Source: Ignavibacteria bacterium
Lineage (GTDB): Bacteria; Bacteroidota; Ignavibacteria; Kapaibacteriales; UBA4661
Reading direction: 5' to 3'
NCBI GenBank assembly: GCA_014654705.1
Contig: JACVZY010000037.1
Span: forward strand, 1-54,435
DNA length: 54,435 nt
Part shown: piece by piece, positions 1-8,965 of the stretch
How the letters are laid out: each line of letters begins with the position of its first letter
Numbering within the stretch: the first letter of the stretch is position 1
Program-made: the position numbers and the translations under genes
The notes under the pieces: generated by a model
The model's input: only the letters and a program-made list of their open reading frames with translations
Databases searched by the model: none
Told to the model about the DNA's origin: nothing

Positions 1-355
1 GATACTTTGGCGATAAAACAATGAAAATTAAAGAACTATCAATACATTTTGTCTAGTGTAAAACTCTGGTAATATACGATCTTGACTCATTATTTCATTA
101 AGTCTTTTTGTCATGCTTGGATGATTTGCTTCCATAAAGTGATTCGTTTTTTCTGCTTCAAATTGTAACCGTGAATTTGGCGACTACTGCGACCACTCAG
201 GAATAAAAGCATCACTTTCGAGCAGATTATCATATCTGCCTTGAATAAAGAATACAACACGAAACCCGAAGATAGTTATACTAGTTAAGGGCTTAGTGAC
301 AGCCGTTCCTATGAGGGTTTGGTATGCTCCTTGTGCTCTTCGATACAAATAACCG
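1..355. other. Left edge, no supported gene
   Basis: I find no convincing reading frame, RNA gene or repeat here. The sequence is AT-rich and has frequent stops on both strands. It lies downstream of the minus-strand relic at 356-891 and may hold more of its decayed 3' part. Confidence 0.5.
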
Positions 356-891
356 TCACCGCGTGACCATTGGAGTATTCACAAAAGCGCCATAAGCTGC
401 TCCTAATGGATTGCCTGATAATAATGATAGCAGTGCCAGAGTTCTTGCCGCAGAAGCGGTAGAAATATATATCGGTGCAATTTTCTGATAGATAATCTTT
501 GGTACAAGACCATCTTTAGGGTTATCAATAGCTTGAAATTGTGGGCGTATCGGTATTGGTTCGCATAAAAGTTCGGAAGCTGGTTGGGAAGGATAACGTT
601 CCAAGCTGGTGCTTGCTATGCTGTATTGCGGCTGTTCATGCTTGGTTGTTCCGTAAATATTGATAACAAGTACGGTATTCACGGTATTAAGAGACGGGAT
701 ATTGGAGTTGATTTCTTGCAAAAAGCCTCATCTGCGGCATAACCCACATCACCGTTTTGAATTGAACGAATAATGGGTTTCCTTGCTTTGTTTCGCACGA
801 CGATGTGATTTGTTCCACGTGAAACATTAATTCCGTAATTAACCAATGATGCACATTCTTCTAATTTTCCGTTGAAAATATTGGAATACAT
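356..891 (-). pseudogene. Frameshifted hypothetical gene remnant
   Basis: Two overlapping minus-strand frames look like halves of one protein. The upstream frame, with an ATG at 891, reads protein-like up to GYAADEAF and then runs into a stop at 679. The downstream frame resumes as LQEINSNIPSLNTV from a TTG at 721 and ends at 356. One extra T in the T5 run at 720-724 would join them as ADEAF-LQEIN. Plausible coding sequence also extends upstream of 891 into the start of the divergent rmlD-like gene, with no start codon there, so the 5' end looks truncated. I recognise no family. It could be a relic or a homopolymer sequencing error. A parS site lies inside it. Confidence 0.35.
811..826. promoter_or_regulatory. 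parS: parS centromere-like site 1
   Basis: The 16-mer TGTTCCACGTGAAACA matches the well-known bacterial parS consensus (TGTTNCACGTGAAACA) at every defined position. parS is the loading site for the ParB partition protein and usually clusters near the chromosomal origin. An identical copy lies at 2657-2672. Confidence 0.85.
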
Positions 892-975
892 TGGAAAGTG
901 TTGATTTATTGCCCACAACTTAGTATCTTTCGTCTCAACAACAAGATAATGCTTTTTTCTCTCAATTCCGATTTT

Positions 976-1929
976 ATGACAATTCCACAAATACAAAAAG
1001 AAAAGCAAACAATCCTCATAATCGGTGCCGGTAGTAAATCCGCAGAAGCCATTGGGCGTGTCTTGTCCATGTCGCACCATCCGCTTCGCTTGTTGTGGCT
1101 GACCTCAGGAACATCCCCATTTATTATACCAAATAATGAAACAATCTTTCAGGGCGATTTCACCAATCGTAAGGAAATAAAGGAGCTTTGCCTACATTTA
1201 CAACCAAACGTAATCATTAATACAGCCGCTTATACTAACGTCGATAGTGCCGAAACGGAGAGACAAAAAGCATGGCAAGTCAATGTAACTGGAGTTGAAA
1301 ACCTTGTTGCGGTGTGCCGCCTAACCGATGCACATTTAATCCATTTTTCCACTGATTACATATTTGATGGAGAACATGGTCCATATGTAGAGACAGACGC
1401 GCCTCATCCTCTTGGCTATTATGGCAAAACAAAGGTTGCCGGAGAAAATGCGTGTATAGGCGGAAATATTGACTATACCATCATTCGCACAAATGTACTC
1501 TATGGTGCAACAAAGACCCTTAAACAAGATTTTGTTATGTGGACATTAAAGAAGCTTGCCGAGGGCAAGAAATTTAGCGTCGTGAACGATCAGTTTTCTA
1601 ATCCTACATTTATTGATGATTTAGGCTATTTGGTGGATAAAATTATTCGCTCACGCGCGAAGGGTATTTTTCACGCAGGCGGCGCAGACTGGATTTCGCG
1701 CTATGATTTTGCAAAAATGATTGCACAAGTATTCCGTGAAGACCAGAACCACATACTTCCAATTACAACAAATGATTTGCACCAAGCAGCAGCACGACCC
1801 ATGCGTGGCGGAGTTATACCACTCAAAGCGGAAACAACTTTTGGAATAAAGTTTAGCGGAATTGAGAGTGGATTACTTGCAATGCGCCGCCAGTTACAAA
1901 TTGCAGGACATCATGAATGGACAATCTAA
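976..1929 (+). CDS. RmlD-like NAD(P)-dependent sugar-nucleotide reductase
   Basis: This is a 317-residue extended SDR of the RmlD/dTDP-4-dehydrorhamnose reductase type. Such enzymes reduce or epimerise nucleotide sugars in the cytoplasm for rhamnose or other surface polysaccharides. The N-terminal Rossmann strand carries a glycine-rich loop (IIGAGSKSAEAIG). The conserved INTAAYTNVDSAE segment of RmlD proteins follows, then an HFSTDYIFDG segment with the catalytic Ser/Thr, and YYGKTK as the catalytic YxxxK. I chose the ATG at 976 because the protein then begins just before the first strand; an ATG at 949 is also possible. No rhamnose pathway partners (rmlA, B or C) are near, so the exact substrate is open. 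A GNAT gene follows 74 bp downstream. Confidence 0.8.
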   Translation: MTIPQIQKEKQTILIIGAGSKSAEAIGRVLSMSHHPLRLLWLTSGTSPFIIPNNETIFQGDFTNRKEIKELCLHLQPNVIINTAAYTNVDSAETERQKAWQVNVTGVENLVAVCRLTDAHLIHFSTDYIFDGEHGPYVETDAPHPLGYYGKTKVAGENACIGGNIDYTIIRTNVLYGATKTLKQDFVMWTLKKLAEGKKFSVVNDQFSNPTFIDDLGYLVDKIIRSRAKGIFHAGGADWISRYDFAKMIAQVFREDQNHILPITTNDLHQAAARPMRGGVIPLKAETTFGIKFSGIESGLLAMRRQLQIAGHHEWTI

Positions 1930-2003
1930 AGCAAAACAGCACTACCACCCACATACAATTGACAACATAGAAAATACATTCGGAACGCAATGAGGAACAA
2001 GAT

Positions 2004-2531
2004 ATGCAAAACAGCATTTTTTATCGCCCCCTTGAAGAGGACGATTTCGCAGCATTCGTGCAATTACGAAAAGAAGCCCTGCTCAATGAACCAGAAGCAT
2101 TTGGACTTGATTACGCCTCCTATAATGCTGCGCCATTGCTTGATAAGGAGCATTTTTTTGAACGTATTTTAAAATATCCCTTCAGTTTTTCTTTGGGCGC
2201 ATTTAATGAAAATGGTGCATTGATTGGAATGGGATGCTTTACTATACCATACGCGGTGGTAAAGCGACGGCATAAAGGTGTTTTATGGGGAATGTACGTC
2301 AAGCCCGAGTATCGAGGTCATGGTATCGGCAAGAAAATTGCAGAGCTCATTCTTCTTGCGGCAAAACAGGATGCCGGGTGTGAACAAGCAATTATTACCG
2401 TTACACCACCTGGGTCTCCTGCACAAAAGTTTTATGATGACCTTGGCTTTATTCAATATGGTGTAGAATACCGAGCACTCAAACTGGACACAGGATATAT
2501 TGACGAAGTTCTAATGATGAAGGTATTATGA
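2004..2531 (+). CDS. GNAT family N-acetyltransferase
   Basis: This 175-residue protein is a single GNAT domain, which transfers an acetyl group from acetyl-CoA to an amine. Motif A, with the pyrophosphate-binding loop, is visible as MYVKPEYRGHGIGKKI around residues 97-112. The C-terminal segment with FYDDLGF is the usual motif B region. A Shine-Dalgarno-like GAGGA lies about 8 bp before the ATG. The gene follows the RmlD-like gene and may be co-transcribed with it. The acceptor substrate cannot be inferred. Confidence 0.85.
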   Translation: MQNSIFYRPLEEDDFAAFVQLRKEALLNEPEAFGLDYASYNAAPLLDKEHFFERILKYPFSFSLGAFNENGALIGMGCFTIPYAVVKRRHKGVLWGMYVKPEYRGHGIGKKIAELILLAAKQDAGCEQAIITVTPPGSPAQKFYDDLGFIQYGVEYRALKLDTGYIDEVLMMKVL

Positions 2532-2560
2532 ACGTGTAAACTCTACGAATTTTTTCAGGC

Positions 2561-2569
2561 TTATCCAGA
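2561..2569. promoter_or_regulatory. DnaA-box-like 9-mer (one mismatch)
   Basis: TTATCCAGA differs from the strict DnaA box TTATCCACA at one base. It shares a 149-bp intergenic gap with a perfect box at 2639-2647 and a parS site. Alone it would be weak evidence. Confidence 0.4.
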
Positions 2570-2638
2570 CAATGCCCTCAAGAGGGTTTAGTGTTTGCCT
2601 CATGTAACGAATTAACCCGTCATTTTTGAAAACTTCTT

Positions 2639-2647
2639 TGTGGATAA
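2639..2647 (-). promoter_or_regulatory. Perfect DnaA box beside parS
   Basis: TGTGGATAA on the plus strand is TTATCCACA on the minus strand, the consensus DnaA box. It ends 9 bp before parS site 2. Together with the near-match at 2561 it suggests DnaA binding here, either as part of an origin region or as a titration or regulatory site. Confidence 0.55.
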
Positions 2648-2656
2648 CAAGTGAAT

Positions 2657-2672
2657 TGTTCCACGTGAAACA
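2657..2672. promoter_or_regulatory. parS: parS centromere-like site 2
   Basis: This is a second copy of TGTTCCACGTGAAACA, identical over all 16 bp to the site at 811-826 and in the same orientation. It lies just upstream of the thiN start codon. Confidence 0.85.
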
Positions 2673-2680
2673 TCAACCGT

Positions 2681-3367
2681 ATGCCATTCAAAATCATTGA
2701 ACTTGCCCTACCTGATGTAATTCTCTGCTTGAATGGTCTTTTACCTCATACGAGTGTTTTTGAACAATTAGCACCAATACCAATAGTCGCCGCTGACGGC
2801 GCAGCAAACCAATTACAAAACAAGGGCTTGCTGCCACATCATATTATTGGGGATTTAGATTCCATCTCGAAGAATCTTGGATATTGGGAACAACAGAAAA
2901 AAATCAACATAGTCGAAGTAGCTGAGCAGAACTCAACGGATTTTGAAAAATCTCTCGAATATATTCATCACAAAGGATATTCGTCATCACTCATTTGTGG
3001 GCTACACGGCGGGGAATTTGATCATACGCTCAACAACTGGAGTATTCTGATGCGCTATGGTAAATCAATGCGCCTTGCTGCGTATGAAGAAGATAGGTTT
3101 GCTATGCCTGTTTATGAGTCTGTCAGGTTTAGCACAACACCCGGGGAAATGATATCGTTGATACCTCAACCAAGCGTATGCCTTACAACTGATGGGTTAG
3201 AATGGAATTTACAAAAAGAGGAACTAGCGCTTGGTATCAGAGAAGGAGCGCGAAACCGCGCAACAAAAGAAATTGTTACTTTGGAAATTCATTCGGGGTC
3301 GCTTTTACTATTTCAAACAGCCTTTCTTCCATACATTCCTCAGATTAAGTTCCAAGAAGCAAAATAG
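2681..3367 (+). CDS. thiN: Thiamine pyrophosphokinase
   Basis: This 228-residue enzyme transfers pyrophosphate from ATP to thiamine to make the cofactor TPP. Family motifs appear in order: AADGAANQL near residue 37, GDLDSI near 57, the metal/substrate motif NSTDFEKSL near 83, HGGEFDH near 108, and a C-terminal beta-sandwich with TTDGLEWNL. Length and order match bacterial ThiN. The ATG at 2681 follows directly on parS site 2, so promoter and partition site are in close contact. No thiamine biosynthesis genes or TPP riboswitch are nearby. A strong bidirectional terminator follows. Confidence 0.9.
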   Translation: MPFKIIELALPDVILCLNGLLPHTSVFEQLAPIPIVAADGAANQLQNKGLLPHHIIGDLDSISKNLGYWEQQKKINIVEVAEQNSTDFEKSLEYIHHKGYSSSLICGLHGGEFDHTLNNWSILMRYGKSMRLAAYEEDRFAMPVYESVRFSTTPGEMISLIPQPSVCLTTDGLEWNLQKEELALGIREGARNRATKEIVTLEIHSGSLLLFQTAFLPYIPQIKFQEAK

Positions 3368-3387
3368 ACCCCCATTATTACATCCTC

Positions 3388-3426
3388 GAAAAAAAAAGTC
3401 TCACCTCTTAAGGTGAGACTTTTTTG
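3388..3426. terminator. Bidirectional intrinsic terminator
   Basis: AGTCTCACCT (3397-3406), loop CTTA and AGGTGAGACT (3411-3420) form a perfect 10-bp stem. An A-run lies on its left and a T-run on its right, so it can stop transcripts from thiN (plus) and from the tRNA/outer-membrane gene unit (minus). Confidence 0.9.
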
Positions 3427-3429
3427 AAG

Positions 3430-3502
<73 letters not shown>

Positions 3503-3514
3503 GCTTGAGTAATT

Positions 3515-4288
3515 TCAATTATTGAACAGACCAACAAACAAACCTACTTGCGCCGTCAAGCCGGAAGCATTAATTGTTGCAGGAACCCCCGTAATAGTAG
3601 CAGCATTGTCTGCGCGCCAGTCTTGCATAAAGGAAAGATTATAGCCAACATTTAATCGTACCATAGAAACCAACGTAAAGGCATACTCCAGATTCACATT
3701 AGGCATAGCAAAAAGCATATTAGAGCGCATACGTCGCATAGAATTTGCCGTGGAACTAATAGGAAATAATGGATACGGTTGCTGTGAAGCCGAACTTTGG
3801 CTAATTTCATAATTTACAGATCCCCAACCGCCACGCAAACCAGGAATAACGGCAAACCCTTTGAATGGTGTCCAAGCATAGTCAACGCTAACGCCATTCA
3901 TACTAATGCTATACTCTGTTTGTCGTGAAAGGGAAGAACCTGATACCGTATTTTGTATTGTATTCACGCTTCCAATACTCATAAACCCAACCCGTACATT
4001 CGGTATAATACCAATGGCAGCAAATGCCTCACCACCAAATAATACAACAGGAGAGTTGTACGAAGAACCAACAACACTATTGGTTAACGTGTTCAAATCT
4101 GTCAAATTTGTAAACAACCATGTACTAATGAAGCCACCGGAAACAGCAAAATATGGCGGTCTTGACTCTTCCGTTGGTACATCCTCAAAGGAAAATTGAT
4201 TGAGCTTATCGTCTTGTGCAAACACAGTGCTGTTCATGGCGGTCATTGTGGCAATGACAAACCCAAGCAATACAACAAATTGTTTCAT
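3515..4288 (-). CDS. Outer-membrane beta-barrel protein, hypothetical
   Basis: This 257-residue protein begins with a clear Sec signal peptide (MKQFVVLLGFVIATM...VFAQ). It continues with alternating hydrophobic and polar strands rich in Gly, Asn and aromatic residues, as in outer-membrane barrels, and ends NVGYNLSF...LTAQVGLFVGLFNN. I chose the ATG at 4288 because it puts the signal peptide at the N-terminus; the frame is open upstream to 4459 but overlaps the next gene. It is the last protein gene of a minus-strand set running from the DUF4270-like lipoprotein gene and lies just before the tRNA. I do not recognise the specific family. Confidence 0.7.
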   Translation of the reverse strand: MKQFVVLLGFVIATMTAMNSTVFAQDDKLNQFSFEDVPTEESRPPYFAVSGGFISTWLFTNLTDLNTLTNSVVGSSYNSPVVLFGGEAFAAIGIIPNVRVGFMSIGSVNTIQNTVSGSSLSRQTEYSISMNGVSVDYAWTPFKGFAVIPGLRGGWGSVNYEISQSSASQQPYPLFPISSTANSMRRMRSNMLFAMPNVNLEYAFTLVSMVRLNVGYNLSFMQDWRADNAATITGVPATINASGLTAQVGLFVGLFNN

Positions 4289-4418
4289 TAGTTTAGAGGA
4301 GGTTAGTAAAAAAATACTTCGCAAAAATACACGCTGTTTGGCTAAAAACCTAGTCAAAAACGGAAAACCATTGACAACAAAAATAATTTTGTGCCTTATA
4401 CGCCATTTACTCAATTCA

Positions 4419-5669
4419 TTATTCACGGAAGAGGGGCTGGAACCATATTTCACCAACATTCACAGAAAATGTCAAACGCCCAAACAACTCTTGGCTCAAT
4501 TCATTTGCCGTCGTACCACGAATGCCGCCCGTAAATGCAAAGTCAAAGAACACCCGCCGGGCAACAGGGAATTGGATACCAATCGAACCATAAACTTCGT
4601 TAATGCCAACATCGCCAATTTGGTAATACTGCTGATGATATCCGGCACCAAAACTATACCCAAGCGCTTCCAAAAATGATGCACTGTAATCAGGACTGCC
4701 AGCAATATTCACACCTGCACTAATACGGGTAGCCCGCCGGAAAGATACATCCGGTCGGCGGGTTCGGTACGTTATCGTTGAGAAATCCTTGGTTGAAACA
4801 TCAGCAAGAAGCGTTGTACGATTAATCGTATAAGCTAGCCCAAGCCCAAGTTCTAACGGGAGTCGAGTAGCAAATGTGTTCACTTGAGTTGTGTCTCGCA
4901 AACCGGATGAGAACTTATACTGCGAACTACGAATGACCGTCATTGGCAATCCTGTCCCTGCTACTAAACCAATAGTCAAATTTGGAATGCCGGTGAACTG
5001 AAGTCCTAGCTTGCCGTACCCGCCATTGAACCCGTCGGAAACAACAGTTTGCCCTTGTGATAAATAAGGGGTTGCATCAGTGAGCGCAGACATCTCGATA
5101 TTACCAAAATTGTATTGCGCCATCAAGCCCAAATGTAGCTTGGGAAGCACTTGATACGCACCGCCTAAATACAATGCACTCACGCCACCGGAACCTTTAT
5201 ACAGAGTAGAGGTTGCCAAATTGGGATCGTCCGATGGTTGCGTGAGACGGTATGAATATTGAACATTGCTGATAGGAATAATACCGAAACTGGCACTAAT
5301 ACCACGCAGAGTATCAATAGCAAATAGTGCTGAAAAACCTTGTAGATAACCGCCATTTTGCGCCACACTACCTTGAGCGTCCGAAACAAGAAACTGTCGA
5401 AAAGCAAACCCGGTCTGGAACCGAGTGGAGCGAGGCGCATTCCACGCAGCAGGGTTGGCAAGGTTAATTGCATATGGCGATGTCGCACCAATAGCCGTGC
5501 CGCCAACAGCATCAAATGCCGCACTATGACTTTCTATGATGTCGCCAAATCCAAATGCACTATAATTTGAGCCACCCGGATTTTGTGCCTTAACCGCAGG
5601 AGTGTACAAGAGTCCAAAAGCAACTGCCAAAGCAGCAAAAAAGCAATGCTTGAAATTGATATTATTCAT
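4419..5669 (-). CDS. Outer-membrane protein, OmpP1/FadL-like barrel
   Basis: The product is 416 residues with a signal peptide ending near PAVKAQ. The start of the mature part (YSAFGFGDI...GGTAIG...NLANPAAW) resembles FadL/OmpP1-type and PorV-like barrels, which usually open with a conserved segment about coherent annotated positions in a plug-bearing barrel. Many amphipathic strands follow, ending in FGRLTFSVNVGEIWFQPLF with a terminal aromatic. The ATG at 5669 puts the signal peptide first. The gene lies 66 bp after the DUF4270-like lipoprotein gene on the same strand, so an operon is likely. A role in hydrophobic solute uptake or surface secretion is inference. Confidence 0.65.
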   Translation of the reverse strand: MNNINFKHCFFAALAVAFGLLYTPAVKAQNPGGSNYSAFGFGDIIESHSAAFDAVGGTAIGATSPYAINLANPAAWNAPRSTRFQTGFAFRQFLVSDAQGSVAQNGGYLQGFSALFAIDTLRGISASFGIIPISNVQYSYRLTQPSDDPNLATSTLYKGSGGVSALYLGGAYQVLPKLHLGLMAQYNFGNIEMSALTDATPYLSQGQTVVSDGFNGGYGKLGLQFTGIPNLTIGLVAGTGLPMTVIRSSQYKFSSGLRDTTQVNTFATRLPLELGLGLAYTINRTTLLADVSTKDFSTITYRTRRPDVSFRRATRISAGVNIAGSPDYSASFLEALGYSFGAGYHQQYYQIGDVGINEVYGSIGIQFPVARRVFFDFAFTGGIRGTTANELSQELFGRLTFSVNVGEIWFQPLFRE

Positions 5670-5735
5670 GAGGGTCGGCGTTTTTTTGCAAGATAAAAAC
5701 AATCAAATGAAGAAACGTGACGCTGTTGCGGAATG

Positions 5736-7130
5736 CTATCGCGGAACAGAATACCGATTTGAGTATGTAATCACTAATCTCGGACGTAATGCAAGGTTTT
5801 GCTGCCGTAGCCCATGAAAAACTATTCTGGTTGTAGTCTGCTCTTCATCACTACGCTGGCGACCTGCCTCAGTAAAAAATTCCGGACGCAATTGAAGAAT
5901 CATACTTTGCTTGCCGCCATTTTTTACAATGCTTTCTACTGCTGAAGCCATATTTAGATTACTCGTGAAGACATATCGAGCTGTTCCGGTGGTATTATCA
6001 AAAAAGCCCGTAGCCGACACTGCAGAAATAGAATTGCGCTGCGATTCAAATGCCCGTTGAGCAGCAGGAAACACCGCGTTTTGTGCGGGATAGAGTTGAA
6101 TTGAAAGAGGCAAGCCCAAATTGCTAATGGTTGAGCGAACAGTATCAACATTCAATATCAATTCTGCGCGGTGAATGACAGCAAAGGGAGGCAATCGCGA
6201 AAGGTCAAAATCCAAACGAGTTCTGAGAGCTGCACCACCTTGCACGATGATAGAATCACTCCCTGAGTTATCCGGCAAAGCAGCACGAACAAGACCTGAT
6301 CGCGCAAATTCGTTCATGTAGATAACGGTATCCCCGGTCTCACTTGTAGAACTACGCAAACGAATAATGATGCGAGATCTATCGCCCAAGGCATACATCG
6401 TGCGAGCAGTTGCAGTATTCGGCACTAGCGCCAAACCATCCACACTTGACCATGCAATACTGCCAGTTTTCAACCAACGAAGGATAAGAGATTTATCCGT
6501 AATAGGCAACCGAGCCTTCCGAGAGAGCGTTTGCGATGCATCTATGCGAAGAGTGTTGGGTGCTATTTCCTGATTTGCACCCACTTGCCGCCCAATGAGT
6601 GTCGGGTCTTGGAGATTAATTGCCTGTTGGGTATTGTCCACATACCAGGGACGCGTTACAGAATGAATACGAAACGAGGCGACTTGTCGCATGGTGTCCC
6701 CCAGAATGTACTGAAGGGGACTCACGACGAGGGATGCTGAAATAACATCGTTGGGCGTGAGATTACTAAAATTCGCCTCACGCAATGAATCATTCGTTTC
6801 AGGAGGATCAAAACTTAGAAATGTTGTAGCGGTAATAAACTCGCTTGGGTTATCATTCGCAATAGCAGCACCGATAAAGACAGGATTTGTGGATGTGGGC
6901 TGAGCAATATCCGACTCAATGCGCGTCGGGAACTGACCAACAACAGCACCGTTCATAAGCCGGAGTGTGTCGGAACTGATAGTCACAAGAGCAATATTAT
7001 CTGTCGGGACAAGCCCAGAGCCAACCGGACCGGGTGCATCGTTACAAGAAAAGGAAATGCCGCAGAGGACACTAAGCAAAATATAGCGAAAAGGTGCGAA
7101 CCAAACGTTGCGATGAGAAGTAATAGCCAC
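5736..7130 (-). CDS. DUF4270-like outer-membrane lipoprotein
   Basis: This 464-residue protein has a lipoprotein signal with its lipobox Cys at residue 29 (GISFSC). The mature start, CNDAPGPVGSGLVPTDN, resembles the opening of DUF4270 proteins (a GS-L-P-D pattern followed by SDTL). The rest is beta-rich, consistent with jelly-roll domains on the cell surface or in the periplasm. The start codon is a GTG at 7130; no ATG precedes the signal. In Bacteroidota, DUF4270 genes are commonly next to glycogen synthase, as here (glgA ends 123 bp upstream). The function of the family is unknown. Confidence 0.65.
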   Translation of the reverse strand: MAITSHRNVWFAPFRYILLSVLCGISFSCNDAPGPVGSGLVPTDNIALVTISSDTLRLMNGAVVGQFPTRIESDIAQPTSTNPVFIGAAIANDNPSEFITATTFLSFDPPETNDSLREANFSNLTPNDVISASLVVSPLQYILGDTMRQVASFRIHSVTRPWYVDNTQQAINLQDPTLIGRQVGANQEIAPNTLRIDASQTLSRKARLPITDKSLILRWLKTGSIAWSSVDGLALVPNTATARTMYALGDRSRIIIRLRSSTSETGDTVIYMNEFARSGLVRAALPDNSGSDSIIVQGGAALRTRLDFDLSRLPPFAVIHRAELILNVDTVRSTISNLGLPLSIQLYPAQNAVFPAAQRAFESQRNSISAVSATGFFDNTTGTARYVFTSNLNMASAVESIVKNGGKQSMILQLRPEFFTEAGRQRSDEEQTTTRIVFHGLRQQNLALRPRLVITYSNRYSVPR

Positions 7131-7253
7131 AAAAGTTTGTCAAAATGTAGTGAATGTGCGAAAACAGCTTAAAACTACAAAACAAGCAAGAGTTTGCTAT
7201 TGAAGCTCAGCAAACAAACTTGGGTTTGAAATTCCGTAATTTTCTTGAAATTA

Positions 7254-8747
7254 TTATTTGCCGTTTGGTGGCGTTTGGAGAATTCTCCGATAGACTTCTT
7301 CATATTGAAGCGAAGAATGATTCCATGAGTGGTCTTCTGCCATACCATTTTTCACTAGTTTGCGCCACATTGATTTATCTTTATAGATTTCAAGCGCCCT
7401 CTGCACCGCCTCTAGCATATCGGCAGCTTTGTATTCTTCAAAGACAAAACCATTGCCTTTGGTGCTGGGTGCGTCAAATTCATGGACAGTATCTTGCAAG
7501 CCACCGGTAGCGCGGACAATCGGAACCGTGCCGTATGCAAACGAATACAACTGATTAAGTCCACACGGCTCAAAAAGCGATGGCATCAAATACATATCGG
7601 CACCAGCTTCCATAAGGTGCGATAGATTTTCGTCAAAGCCAATTTTGACAGCCATTTTTTGCGGATACTTCTTTGCTGTTGCTTCGAGCCATTCTTCAAT
7701 CTCTTTATCGCCTTCGCCCAGAACAACAAGTTGAACGTCTTCTTTGAAGAGCTTCTCGGCAGCTTGCTTCAAAAGACCGAAGCCTTTCTGTTCCACAAGG
7801 CGAGAAATCATAGCAATTACGGGTGTTGTGGGCTTAAAGTCCAAGTCGAATTTCTTTACCAGCGCCTCTTTGTTGTCTTCTTTTTTATCGAGTGTGTCAA
7901 TGGTGTAGCGCTTGACAATGAGTTTATCTTTTTCCGGTGTCCAGAGCGTCGTGTCTATACCATTGATTACCGGCGTAAAGATGTCTTTCTTCGCCTTGAG
8001 CAAAGCATTCAAACCGTCTGTAAGTTTAGCATCCGACAAAAGCTGCTCACCGTAGGTCTTGCTTACGGTTGTGATGTGGTCGGCATACATGATGCCCGCT
8101 TTGAGAAAATTTAGTTTGTTTTTATGTTTCAAATTCTCCAACGCGCTTTCAGGTAAGCCGGTTTTCTCAAACGTATCTTTGAGCGGGAACACACCTTGAT
8201 TGCTGACGTTGTGAATAGTAAGAACAATTTTGGTATTCTTAAACTGCTGTGCATAAATGGTGCGCATATACGCAGCCACAAGCGCCGTATGCCAGTCGTT
8301 GACATGAACGACTTGTGGTATCCAGCCTAAAAGCGTACAAGTCTGAATCACAGACCGTGCAAAGAAAATGAAGCGCTCGTCATTGTCTGGGTATTCTTCA
8401 CCGGTTTCAGGGTCGTTGTACAAACCCCACTTCGAGTCGAAATATGGCTTGTTCGTCGTCATGTACGCCTGTACTTTTGTGCGCGTATTGACGATGGATG
8501 ATGATTTAACGGTCGCAAATTCGCGCACCGCGCCCACATCAATCGGGATATCTTTCAAACGATTGATTTCGTGAATTTTGTTTTTACGTTCGCTTATGGC
8601 GCCGTATTTGGGCAGCATTACGCGCACATCGTGGTCGAGGTCGCGCAAGGCAAGCGGAAGCCCGTAGGCAACGTCTGCCACGCCGCCGGTCTTGGCGATG
8701 GGATAAATCTCGCTTGCTACGAAGAGAATACTAAGGGGTTTTGCCAT
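7254..8747 (-). CDS. glgA: Glycogen/starch synthase (GT5)
   Basis: This 497-residue enzyme adds glucose from ADP-glucose (or UDP-glucose) to growing alpha-1,4-glucan. The N-terminal KTGGVADV loop, which binds the nucleotide sugar, is at residues 19-26. HVNDWHTALV and VLTIHNVSNQG follow. The GT-B C-terminal signature MPSLFEPCGLNQLYSFAYGTVPIVRATGGLQDT is intact. Length is typical of bacterial GlgA. A sigma-70-like promoter sits upstream at 8792-8820. The DUF4270-like gene downstream follows the usual Bacteroidota order. Confidence 0.92.
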   Translation of the reverse strand: MAKPLSILFVASEIYPIAKTGGVADVAYGLPLALRDLDHDVRVMLPKYGAISERKNKIHEINRLKDIPIDVGAVREFATVKSSSIVNTRTKVQAYMTTNKPYFDSKWGLYNDPETGEEYPDNDERFIFFARSVIQTCTLLGWIPQVVHVNDWHTALVAAYMRTIYAQQFKNTKIVLTIHNVSNQGVFPLKDTFEKTGLPESALENLKHKNKLNFLKAGIMYADHITTVSKTYGEQLLSDAKLTDGLNALLKAKKDIFTPVINGIDTTLWTPEKDKLIVKRYTIDTLDKKEDNKEALVKKFDLDFKPTTPVIAMISRLVEQKGFGLLKQAAEKLFKEDVQLVVLGEGDKEIEEWLEATAKKYPQKMAVKIGFDENLSHLMEAGADMYLMPSLFEPCGLNQLYSFAYGTVPIVRATGGLQDTVHEFDAPSTKGNGFVFEEYKAADMLEAVQRALEIYKDKSMWRKLVKNGMAEDHSWNHSSLQYEEVYRRILQTPPNGK

Positions 8748-8791
8748 AATGTGTTGTCAGTGCCGAGCATGGGAATTTTGACAAAGCCCTA

Positions 8792-8820
8792 AATATACGC
8801 AATTTTTACGAGAAAATCAA
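8792..8820 (-). promoter_or_regulatory. Sigma-70-type promoter of glgA
   Basis: Read on the minus strand: TTGATT (8820-8815), a 17-bp spacer and TATATT (8797-8792), about 45 bp before the glgA ATG. The remaining bases up to the next gene at 8966 show nothing further. Confidence 0.65.
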
Positions 8821-8965
8821 ATACTGGCAAAGAACGTAAGTGAAGAAAAACAAGTACTGAAGCGTTATGCCGCGAACTACATTTTTCATTATTGCTGCCG
8901 CTTTTTCACAGCATTTTTTCAAAAAAGGATTCTGTGTCGTTACATTTACCGAGCAAACGCACGAC

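Noticed and set aside
7192-7215. GTTTGCT/AGCAAAC hairpin between glgA and the DUF4270-like gene as a terminator
   Set aside because: The stem is only 7 bp with no T-run after it, and the two genes are probably in one operon.
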